Part shown: positions 57,944-64,000 of the stretch, in pieces
Numbering within the stretch: position 1 is the first letter of the stretch
Layout: every line of letters begins with the position of its first letter
Assembly (NCBI RefSeq): GCF_029968035.1
Contig: NZ_JASCIQ010000036.1
Coordinates: 26,876 to 90,875 of the forward strand
Length of the DNA stretch: 64,000 nucleotides
Origin: Streptomyces cavernicola
GTDB taxonomy: Bacteria > Actinomycetota > Actinomycetes > Streptomycetales > Streptomycetaceae
Direction: 5' to 3'
The notes under the pieces: generated by a model
What the model saw: only the letters and a program-made list of their open reading frames with translations
What the model was told of the DNA's origin: nothing
The model's database searches: none
Translations under genes and position numbers: made by a program

Positions 57944-58528
57944 TTACCCGCGCCGGGCCACGCAGTCCTTCAGGTGGTCGTCGACGAGGCCGCAGGCCTG
58001 CATCAGCGCGTACGCCGTCGTGGGGCCGACGAAGCGGAGGCCGCGCTTCTTCAACTCCTTGGAGAGCGCGGTCGATTCGGGCGTGATCGCGGCCACGTCG
58101 GAGATCGTGCGCGGCACCGGTCTGCCGGCCGCGTCCGGGGCGAACGACCAGATCAGCGCGTCCAGTTCGCCCGGCGACCAGTCGGCGAGGACCTTGGCGT
58201 TGGCGAGCGTCGCGGCGATCTTGGCGCGGTTGCGGATGATGCCCGGGTCGGCGAGCAGGCGCTCGGCGTCGGCGTCCGTGAACTCGGCGACCGCGGAGAT
58301 CTTGAAGTCGGCGAAGGCGCGCCGGAAGCCTTCGCGGCGGCGCAGGATCGTGATCCAGGACAGGCCGGACTGGAAGGCCTCCAGGCAGAGGCGTTCGTAC
58401 AACGCGTCGTCCCCGTGGACCGGGCGGCCCCACTCCTCGTCGTGGTACGCCACGTAGTCCTCGGTGGAGAGGGCCCAGGGGCAGCGCAGGGCGCCGTCGG
58501 GGCCCGGCAGGGCGGTGCCTTCGGTCAT
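57944..58528 (-). CDS. tag: DNA-3-methyladenine glycosylase I
   Basis: 194 aa. The zinc-snap residues of Tag are seen as Cys16, His29, His185 and Cys189 (RCPWALSTEDYVAYHDEEWG and GLVDDHLKDC). The catalytic core has LYERLCLEAFQSGLSWITILRRREGFRRAFADFK and GPTTAYALMQACG. Removes 3-methyladenine from damaged DNA. The start overlaps the stop of the DivIVA-like gene (ATGA). Counterpart of M. tuberculosis tagA (Rv1210). Confidence 0.96.
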   Translation of the reverse strand: MTEGTALPGPDGALRCPWALSTEDYVAYHDEEWGRPVHGDDALYERLCLEAFQSGLSWITILRRREGFRRAFADFKISAVAEFTDADAERLLADPGIIRNRAKIAATLANAKVLADWSPGELDALIWSFAPDAAGRPVPRTISDVAAITPESTALSKELKKRGLRFVGPTTAYALMQACGLVDDHLKDCVARRG

Positions 58529-58977
58529 CGTCTCGGCTCCTCGGGGGCGTCCGGGGGCGTGCCCGGCTCGGTGGGCGGGGCCGGCAAGCCGGGCGGGGCC
58601 GGCGGGCTGTCCTGGACGGGCGGCGGACCCGCGCTGTCCTCCGGCTCCTCGACCAGGCCGCGGCCTGCGCCCGACGCCATGGCCTGGGCGCCCGCGAGGG
58701 AAGCCTCAAGCTCGGCGATCCGGGCGTCCCGCTCGGCGAGTTCGGCGCCGAGGCGGCTCAGGGCGTCGTCGACGTCCAGCATCCGGTAACCCCGCAGGGC
58801 CAGGGGGAGGCGGAGCGCCTCGACGTCGGCCCGGTGCACGGGGCGCGTCACCGGCAACGGGTCGGTGAGCCGCTCGGGCTCCGCATCGGGCAGCGCGGTG
58901 GACTCGCCGCCGCCCACGACGGCGAGCGTGACCGCGGCGACGACCACGACCAGCGCGATGAGCAGGAACCAGAACAC
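58525..58977 (-). CDS. DivIVA-domain-like membrane-anchored protein
   Basis: 150 aa from GTG 58977 with GGGAG upstream. An N-terminal span (VFWFLLIALVVVVAAVTLAVV) is followed by RPVHRADVEALRLPLALRGYRMLDVDDALSRLGAELAERDARIAELEASLAG, the DivIVA N-terminal signature RADV...F/LRGYxxxxVD and a coiled coil. The C-terminus is Pro-rich. Proteins of this kind sit at poles or septa. Coupled to tag by overlap. The DNA upstream belongs to the folP-divergent promoter. Confidence 0.87.
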   Translation of the reverse strand: MFWFLLIALVVVVAAVTLAVVGGGESTALPDAEPERLTDPLPVTRPVHRADVEALRLPLALRGYRMLDVDDALSRLGAELAERDARIAELEASLAGAQAMASGAGRGLVEEPEDSAGPPPVQDSPPAPPGLPAPPTEPGTPPDAPEEPRR

Positions 58978-59158
58978 GAACAACTCCCGGGTACGGGCCG
59001 CGCGCCGGTCCGGGCCGCCGGACGCGCGAAGAGTGCGGACTGACAGAGTTTGCGTACAGAGACGTTGCGCCCGCGAGGGGGCGAGTCCACGTCCGATCGT
59101 GCCATGCGCCACTGACAGTTAGGGTCGCAGGCGACCGATGCGAGGAGGAATCAAGGGG

Positions 59159-60028
59159 ATGGGCAGCCCGCTACGGCTCGGACGGCGCGAATTCGGTGCG
59201 CACGAGCCAGTGATCATGGCGATCGTCAACAGGACCCCGGACTCCTTCTACGACCAGGGGGCCACGTTCCGCGACGAGCCGGCTCTGGCGCGCGTGGAGC
59301 AGGCCGTCGCCGAGGGCGCCGCGATCATCGACATCGGCGGGGTCAAGGCCGGTCCGGGCGAGGAGGTCACGGCCGTCGAGGAGGCCCGGCGCACGGTCGG
59401 CTTCGTGACCGAGGTCCGCCGCCGCTTCCCGGACGTGGTGATCAGCGTCGACACCTGGCGCCACGAGGTCGGCGAGGCGGTCTGCGAGGCGGGCGCGGAT
59501 CTGCTCAACGACGCCTGGGGCGGCGTCGACCCGAAGCTGGCCGAGGTGGCGGCGCGGTACGGCGCGGGCCTGGTCTGCACGCACGCGGGCGGCGCCGAGC
59601 CGCGCACCCGCCCGCACCGGATCGCGTACGAGGACGTGATGGCGGACATCCTGCGGGTGACCGTCGGCCTGGCCGAGCGGGCGGTGGAGTTGGGGGTGCC
59701 GCGCGAGTCCGTGCTCATCGACCCGGGGCACGACTTCGGCAAGAACACCCGGCACTCCCTGGAGGCGACGCGACGGCTCGGGGAGATGGCGGCGACGGGC
59801 TGGCCGGTGCTCGTCTCCCTGTCCAACAAGGACTTCGTGGGCGAGACCCTGGACCGGCCGGTGAAGGAGCGGGTGCTCGGCACCCTGGCGACCACGGCGG
59901 TCTCCGCGTGGCTGGGCGCGCAGGTGTACCGGGTGCACGAAGTCGCCGAGACGCGCCAGGTGTTGGACATGGTCGCGACGATCGCGGGCCACCGGGAACC
60001 GGCGGTCGCGCGGCGCGGGCTGGCCTGA
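59159..60028 (+). CDS. folP2: Dihydropteroate synthase homologue, FolP2 type
   Basis: 289 aa from ATG 59159 (MGSPLRLGRREFGAHEPVIMAIVNRTPDSFYDQG); ATG 59138 is possible but AGGAGG lies between. The TIM barrel has IDIGGVKAGPGEEV and ISVDTWRHEVGEAVCEAGADLLNDAWGGVDP, and DPGHDFGKNTRHSLE. Canonical DHPS reads NVTPDSFSDGG and TRPG at the pterin and sulfa loops. Here these are NRTPDSFYDQG and VKAG, like M. tuberculosis FolP2, which is reported to lack DHPS activity. So folate synthesis should not be assumed. Confidence 0.88.
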   Translation: MGSPLRLGRREFGAHEPVIMAIVNRTPDSFYDQGATFRDEPALARVEQAVAEGAAIIDIGGVKAGPGEEVTAVEEARRTVGFVTEVRRRFPDVVISVDTWRHEVGEAVCEAGADLLNDAWGGVDPKLAEVAARYGAGLVCTHAGGAEPRTRPHRIAYEDVMADILRVTVGLAERAVELGVPRESVLIDPGHDFGKNTRHSLEATRRLGEMAATGWPVLVSLSNKDFVGETLDRPVKERVLGTLATTAVSAWLGAQVYRVHEVAETRQVLDMVATIAGHREPAVARRGLA

Positions 60029-60048
60029 GCGCACACCCCGAGGACGTC

Positions 60049-60082
60049 AAAAGCCCCAGTACGCGCGCGCACTGGGGCTTTT
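60049..60082. terminator. Perfect bidirectional terminator
   Basis: AAAAGCCCCAGT (60049-60060) pairs exactly with ACTGGGGCTTTT (60071-60082), with a 10-base loop, giving A and U tracts on both strands. Confidence 0.95.
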
Positions 60083-60109
60083 CCCTGCCGTGCCCGAGGG
60101 CGCCGGAAG

Positions 60110-60859
60110 CTACCGCCCGACCTCCTTCGTCACCAGGGAGACCGCCTCGTCCACGTCGTCCGTGACGTGGAAGAGCATCAGGTCGTGCGGGGAGGCCTTG
60201 CCGCCGGCGATCACCGTGTCCCGGAGCCAGTCGACGAGGCCGTTCCAGTACTCCGTGCCGAACAGCACGATCGGGAAGCGGGTGACCTTGCGGGTCTGGA
60301 CGAGGGTGAGCGCCTCGAAGAGCTCGTCCAGGGTGCCGAGCCCGCCGGGCAGCACCACGAACCCCTGCGCGTACTTCACGAACATCGTCTTGCGGACGAA
60401 GAAGTAGCGGAAGTTCACGCCGATGTCGACGTGCGGATTGAGGCCCTGCTCGAAGGGGAGCTCGATGCCGAGGCCGACGGAGACGCCCCTGGCCTCGCGC
60501 GCCCCCCGGTTGGCGGCCTCCATCGCGCCGGGGCCGCCACCGGTGATCACCGCGAAGCCGGCCTCGACGAGCGCGCCGCCGAGACGCACGCCCGCCTCGT
60601 ACTCGGCGGAGCCCACCGGGGTGCGGGCCGAGCCGAACACGCTGATCGCGGGCGGGAGTTCGGCGAGCGCGCCGAAGCCCTCGACGAACTCCGACTGGAT
60701 GCGCATGACCCGCCAGGGGTCGGTGTGCACCCACTCGGAGTCGCCCTCGGAGTCGAGGAGGCGCTGGTCGGTGGTGCCGGGCGTGACCTGTTCACGGCGC
60801 CGCACGACCGGACCGAGGCGCTGCTCCTCCAGCGGACCCTGTGCTTCCGGATTGCCCAT
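60110..60859 (-). CDS. LOG-family (TIGR00730) Rossmann protein
   Basis: 249 aa from ATG 60859 with AAGGGGAC upstream. The lysine decarboxylase-like LOG motifs are GGGPGAMEAANRGAREA and PGGLGTLDELFEALTLVQT, with FFVRKTMFVKYAQGF between. Such proteins cleave cytokinin-type nucleotide monophosphates (5'-monophosphate phosphoribohydrolase). The sequence is typical of actinobacterial LOGs (compare Rv1205, same block). Upstream extension is not conserved. Confidence 0.92.
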   Translation of the reverse strand: MGNPEAQGPLEEQRLGPVVRRREQVTPGTTDQRLLDSEGDSEWVHTDPWRVMRIQSEFVEGFGALAELPPAISVFGSARTPVGSAEYEAGVRLGGALVEAGFAVITGGGPGAMEAANRGAREARGVSVGLGIELPFEQGLNPHVDIGVNFRYFFVRKTMFVKYAQGFVVLPGGLGTLDELFEALTLVQTRKVTRFPIVLFGTEYWNGLVDWLRDTVIAGGKASPHDLMLFHVTDDVDEAVSLVTKEVGR

Positions 60860-60993
60860 GAACGTCCCCTTCCGCTGACACTGTTGCCGTTTCAGCGTAG
60901 GCCGACGGGGGTGACGAACAGCGTCATTGCGAGCAAGATCGATATGAACAGGCCCTGGGCGGGATGCCGGACGGGGCCAGGACAACGGCGAGC

Positions 60994-62073
60994 TCAGGAC
61001 GCCAGCCAGGCCCGCAGCCGCTGTTCCGCGCGCAGGATCTCGGCGGTCTGCACGCGCTCGTCCGCCTTGTGCGCGAGCAGCGGGGCCCCCGGCCCGTAGT
61101 TCACCGCGGGGACGCCGAGCGCGCTGAACCGGGAGACGTCCGTCCAGCCGTACTTGGGCCGGGCCTCGCCGCCCACCGCGGCCATGAACGCGGCGGCCGC
61201 GGGGTGGTCGAGTCCGGGCCTGGCGCCGCCGGTGTGGTCGTCGACGACGAACTCCTCCACGCCGCAGTCCGCGAAGTAGTCCCGTACGAACTGCTCCGCC
61301 TCGGCCATGGAACGGTCCGGCGCGTAGCGGAAGTTGACCACCACGGTGCAGGCGTCTGGGATCACGTTGGTGGCGACGCCGCCCTCGATCCGGACGGCGT
61401 TGAGGCCCTCGTGGTACTGGAGTCCGTCCACGAACGGCTTGCGCGGCTCGTACTCCGCGAGCCGGGCCAGGATCGGGGCGGCCTTGTGGATCGCGTTGTC
61501 GCCCATCCAGGCGCGCGCGGAGTGGGCGCGCTCCCCCGACAGCTTCAGGTGCACCCGCAGCGTGCCCTGGCAGCCGCCCTCGACCTGGCCGTCGGAGGGC
61601 TCCAGGAGGATCGCGAAGTCGCCCTCCAGCCAGTCCGGGTGGGCGTCCGCGACATGTCCGAGGCCGTTGAGGTGGGCGGCGACCTCCTCGTTGTCGTAGA
61701 AGACGAAGGTGAGGTCGCGGTTGGGCTCGGTGACGGTCTGGGCGATGCGCAGCTGGACGGCGACGCCGGACTTCATGTCGCAGGTGCCGCAGCCCCACAG
61801 GACGCCGTCCTCGTCGAGCCGGGACGGCACGTTGTCCGCGATCGGCACGGTGTCGATGTGCCCGGCGAGCACGACGCGTTCGACGTGGCCGAGGTGGGTG
61901 CGGGCCACCACGTTGTTGCCGTACCGGTCCACGGTGAGGTGCGGCAGGGCGCGCAGCGCGGTCTCGATGGCGTCGGCCAGCGGCTTCTCGGTGCCGCTCT
62001 CCGAGGGGAAGTCGACGAGCTGGGCGGTCAGCCGGGCCGCGTCAAGGGTGAGGTCAAGTGCGGTTTCGGACAT
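60994..62073 (-). CDS. dapE: Succinyl-diaminopimelate desuccinylase DapE
   Basis: 359 aa from ATG 62073. M20 zinc-peptidase: His in LAGHIDTVPI, Asp in GCGTCDMKSGVA, Glu pair in YDNEEVAAHLNG, and His in LLAHKADERV, with the catalytic Glu in DNEEV. Dimerisation domain follows (GTLRVHLKLSGERAHSARAWMGDN). Supplies meso-diaminopimelate and lysine for the wall. Matches M. tuberculosis dapE (Rv1202). Confidence 0.95.
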   Translation of the reverse strand: MSETALDLTLDAARLTAQLVDFPSESGTEKPLADAIETALRALPHLTVDRYGNNVVARTHLGHVERVVLAGHIDTVPIADNVPSRLDEDGVLWGCGTCDMKSGVAVQLRIAQTVTEPNRDLTFVFYDNEEVAAHLNGLGHVADAHPDWLEGDFAILLEPSDGQVEGGCQGTLRVHLKLSGERAHSARAWMGDNAIHKAAPILARLAEYEPRKPFVDGLQYHEGLNAVRIEGGVATNVIPDACTVVVNFRYAPDRSMAEAEQFVRDYFADCGVEEFVVDDHTGGARPGLDHPAAAAFMAAVGGEARPKYGWTDVSRFSALGVPAVNYGPGAPLLAHKADERVQTAEILRAEQRLRAWLAS

Positions 62074-62146
62074 GCCATGGACCCTACGCGCTCTGTTCAC
62101 AAGGGCGTTGTGCAAGCCGTATCCCGGACTCCAGTACGGTTGGCGC

Positions 62147-63154
62147 GTGCCCGAGCAGCCCCCCACCTTCTTCAGGCGCGGCCGCGTTCTGCGCGCCGCC
62201 GCGGCCTTCGCCGTGCTGCTCGCACTCGCCGGCTATCTGCTCCTGCAGTACGAGGGCGGCGGCCGGCCGGCCCCCGGCTGCCGGGTCGTCTCGGCAGCCG
62301 GTGACGGGGGGACGTACGAGATGAGCACCGAGCAGGCCGTGAACGCCGCGGCGATCTCCGCGGTCGGCACCTCGCGCGGCATGCCCGAGCGGGCCGTGAC
62401 GATCGCCCTGGCTACGGCCCTGCAGGAGTCGGCCCTGCGCAACATCGAGCACGGCGACCGGGACTCGCTCGGCCTGTTCCAGCAGCGCCCCTCGCAGGGC
62501 TGGGGGAACACCGAGCAGATCATGGACCCGGTCTACTCTGCGGGGAAGTTCTACGAGCACCTGGAGAAGGTCCCCGGCTACTCGCGGCTCCCGCTCACGG
62601 TCGCCGCGCAGCGCGTCCAGCGCAGCGGCTACCCGCAGGCGTACGCGAAGCACGAGCCGGACGCCGCGCTGCTCTCCGCCGCCCTGACCGGACGCGCCGC
62701 CGCGACCCTGACCTGCGGCACGGAGCCGGCCCGCGAGCCGGGCGACCCGCAGCGGGTGCGGGAGGCGCTCGTACGGGACTTCGGCGAGGACGTGCTGCCG
62801 CGCGCGAAGGGCACGGACGCCGCGGACTCCGCGGACGCCCGGCCCGCGCGGGACGGCAAGGGGAAGGCCGCGCGGCCCACGGTGACGGTGCCGGTCTCCG
62901 CGGCGCTCTCGGCTCGCGGCCGCGACGCACAGCGCGGCTGGGAGCTGGCGCACTGGGCGGTGGCGCACGCGTCCGCGCTGCGCATCGAACGGGTCTCCTA
63001 CGCGGGTCGCGAGTGGAGCGCCGCGGATTCCGGGCACCAGTGGCGCAAGGTGTCGGACCGGGCGCCGGAGCGGGCGTCGGGCGGCAGGAGCGGGGCCGCG
63101 GGGAGCGTCGTCGGCGGTGCTGCGGACGAGGTAGTGATCACCACCGCCCAGTAG
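62147..63154 (+). CDS. Membrane-anchored protein with lysozyme-like core
   Basis: 335 aa from GTG 62147, 73 bp from the divergent dapE start. One span (AAAAFAVLLALAGYLLLQY) then an outer domain: MSTEQAVNAAAISAVGTSRGMPERAVTIALATALQESALRNIEHGDRDSLGLFQQRPSQGWG. The ES...GLFQQ arrangement resembles the Glu motif of lytic transglycosylases and lysozyme-like domains. The C-terminus (GRDAQRGWELAHWAVAHASALRIERVSYAGREWSAADSGHQW) is a conserved Streptomyces domain. Frequently mislabelled as heavy-metal transporter. Muramidase activity untested. Confidence 0.82.
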   Translation: MPEQPPTFFRRGRVLRAAAAFAVLLALAGYLLLQYEGGGRPAPGCRVVSAAGDGGTYEMSTEQAVNAAAISAVGTSRGMPERAVTIALATALQESALRNIEHGDRDSLGLFQQRPSQGWGNTEQIMDPVYSAGKFYEHLEKVPGYSRLPLTVAAQRVQRSGYPQAYAKHEPDAALLSAALTGRAAATLTCGTEPAREPGDPQRVREALVRDFGEDVLPRAKGTDAADSADARPARDGKGKAARPTVTVPVSAALSARGRDAQRGWELAHWAVAHASALRIERVSYAGREWSAADSGHQWRKVSDRAPERASGGRSGAAGSVVGGAADEVVITTAQ

Positions 63155-63480
63155 TGCGGGCCCTCACCCGATCGAGGGAGTCGGGTCAGTGGCGCGAGGA
63201 CGTCGCGCGCGCTTCGTCGCACACCCTTCCGCAAGTTCGCCATATCCCTTGCCCGGCAAGCGAAGTGAGGATTCTGCAGGGCGACTCACGGCCGCACCTT
63301 TTTCATTCCGTTTGCCCCGTTTTAGCCACAGCCGATAATGCGACGCATTACCAACTCTTTACGTTGCCGTCCCGCAACCTTCGACGGCTTCGAGCGGTAG
63401 TCACGGCGTCCGTACGCCGGTCCAGGCCGGATGCACCACGCGGACACACCAACGTTGTCTTCCGTCACACAAGGAGCATC
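63155..63480. other. 326-bp gap upstream of the last gene
   Basis: A/T-enriched part 63290-63380 contains a CCTTTTTCATTCCG and a perfect 15-base palindrome (63336-63350). No gene supported. Presumably the promoter of the secreted protein gene at 63481. Confidence 0.6.
63336..63350. promoter_or_regulatory. Perfect 15-base palindrome, possible operator
   Basis: TAATGCG-A-CGCATTA, in the AT-rich gap before the secreted protein. Confidence 0.55.
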
Positions 63481-63927
63481 ATGTCCCTCCCCCTGACCCG
63501 CCGGATCGCCCGTGCCGCGCTGCTCAGCGCAGCGGGAGCAGTTTCCGTGGTCGGTGCGGCCGGCTCCGCGAGCGCCGTCGATCTGCCGGGCGCGTCCGGC
63601 CTCGGCGGCCTGACCGCCCCGGACGGCGGCGGCCTCGGCAGCACCGTCGAGGGCGCCGCCGACAACGTCTCCGGGCTCGCGGGCGGCGCGGGCGAGAAGG
63701 CCACCGGGAAGACCGTGCCCGCGGCGGGCGAGAAGGCGGGGAACACCGTCGGCGACACCAGCCGGACCGTCGGCAAGACCGGCAAGAGCACTGCTCCGGT
63801 CGCCAAGAAGGCCGCGGGTGGGCTGGTCGGTGGCGCGACCGAGACGCTGGGTGAGACGGCTGGGTCGGCGACCCAGAACGAGCTGCCGGTCGAGACGCTG
63901 CCCACGGGTGGGCTGCCGCTCGGCTGA
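63481..63927 (+). CDS. Secreted Gly/Thr/Lys-rich protein, 148 aa
   Basis: ATG 63481 with AAGGAG seven bases upstream. Signal peptide (LTRRIARAALLSAAGAVSVVGAAGSASA) with cleavage after ASA. The mature part is Gly/Ala/Thr/Lys-rich (LPGASGLGGLTAPDGGGLG, AGEKATGKTVPAAGEKAGN, KSTAPVAKKAAGGLVGG), ending PVETLPTGGLPLG. It looks disordered and wall-associated, with AGEKA-type repeats. No domain recognised. Common among Streptomyces. Confidence 0.82.
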   Translation: MSLPLTRRIARAALLSAAGAVSVVGAAGSASAVDLPGASGLGGLTAPDGGGLGSTVEGAADNVSGLAGGAGEKATGKTVPAAGEKAGNTVGDTSRTVGKTGKSTAPVAKKAAGGLVGGATETLGETAGSATQNELPVETLPTGGLPLG

Positions 63928-63948
63928 TCTTTCGTACGTACGCGGAGG

Positions 63949-64000
63949 GGCGGGGGGGGGGGGGGCGGGCGGCGGCCGGCGGGCGGGGGGGGGGGGGGGG
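63949..64000. other. Poly-G/C homopolymer at window end
   Basis: From about 63949 the sequence becomes runs of G up to 18 bases interrupted by C. This is unlike the rest of the window and typical of poly-G read artefacts at a contig end. Confidence 0.85.

Noticed and set aside
1..64000. tRNA, rRNA, phage or biosynthetic gene cluster
   Set aside because: Looked for T-loop GTTCGA-type motifs in gaps and for integrase, PKS or NRPS motifs in the reading frames; none seen. This was an eye scan, so a short RNA gene could be missed.

Overview
This is a very GC-rich actinobacterial sequence, almost certainly a Streptomyces chromosome core segment. The evidence is GTG starts, strong third-position GC bias, Streptomyces-type intergenic palindromes and family-specific proteins (DUF3107, DUF3117, DUF3152, FolP2-like and SigE-RseA-HtrA-TatB sets). 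Most of the gene content is housekeeping. From memory, the gene order matches two Mycobacterium tuberculosis blocks, Rv3201c-Rv3211 in the first half and roughly Rv1202-Rv1239c in the second. That synteny supports several assignments. The last 50 bases are almost pure G and C homopolymer and look like a contig-end artefact.

Layout. 1-8.7 kb: DNA end repair on the minus strand, with an AdnB-like helicase-nuclease (cut by the window edge), a lipoprotein, an AdnA-like helicase-nuclease with an Fe-S cluster motif, and an alkyltransferase-like protein. 8.9-15.1 kb: a large flippase-like membrane protein, then a molybdate cassette (HTH-Mop protein, ModA, fused ModB-ModC). 15.2-20.1 kb: three tandem lipoprotein alpha/beta hydrolases of the tripeptidyl-aminopeptidase type. 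20.2-27 kb: a tightly coupled minus-strand operon of a PelF-like glycosyltransferase, a 69-aa protein, a multi-span membrane protein, an NAD-dependent epimerase, a spherulin-4-like putative glycosidase and MoeZ. This is the best candidate for an undescribed system, a small Pel-like exopolysaccharide locus.

27-36 kb: a DUF3152 protein with a metzincin-like zinc motif, an alpha/beta hydrolase, small acidic protein, TetR regulator, DUF3107, small membrane protein, ferritin-like protein, DEAD-box RNA helicase with a repetitive arginine-rich tail, and another hydrolase. 36-46 kb: a 50-aa protein behind a perfect SigR-type promoter and a hairpin-rich leader, then MarC, PHP phosphoesterase, zinc-ribbon protein, MFS exporter, SUFU-domain protein, CorA, and a MerR regulator facing a two-domain hydrolase across a textbook MerR promoter.

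46-56.3 kb: a lipoprotein, an MgtE N-domain/CBS protein overlapping a DUF1003 membrane protein, Mrp, an unknown protein, TatB, HtrA, a zinc anti-sigma factor, an ECF sigma factor and a divergent O-methyltransferase. 56.6-64 kb: DUF3117, enoyl-CoA hydratase, 3-methyladenine glycosylase, DivIVA-like protein, FolP2-like protein, LOG protein, DapE and two exported proteins.

Several intergenic gaps carry copies of dispersed palindromic repeats. These include a roughly 190-base element present in inverted orientation near 31.7 and 43.2 kb. I saw no rRNA, tRNA, CRISPR array, transposase, integrase or phage genes. All coordinates and motif positions were read by eye.
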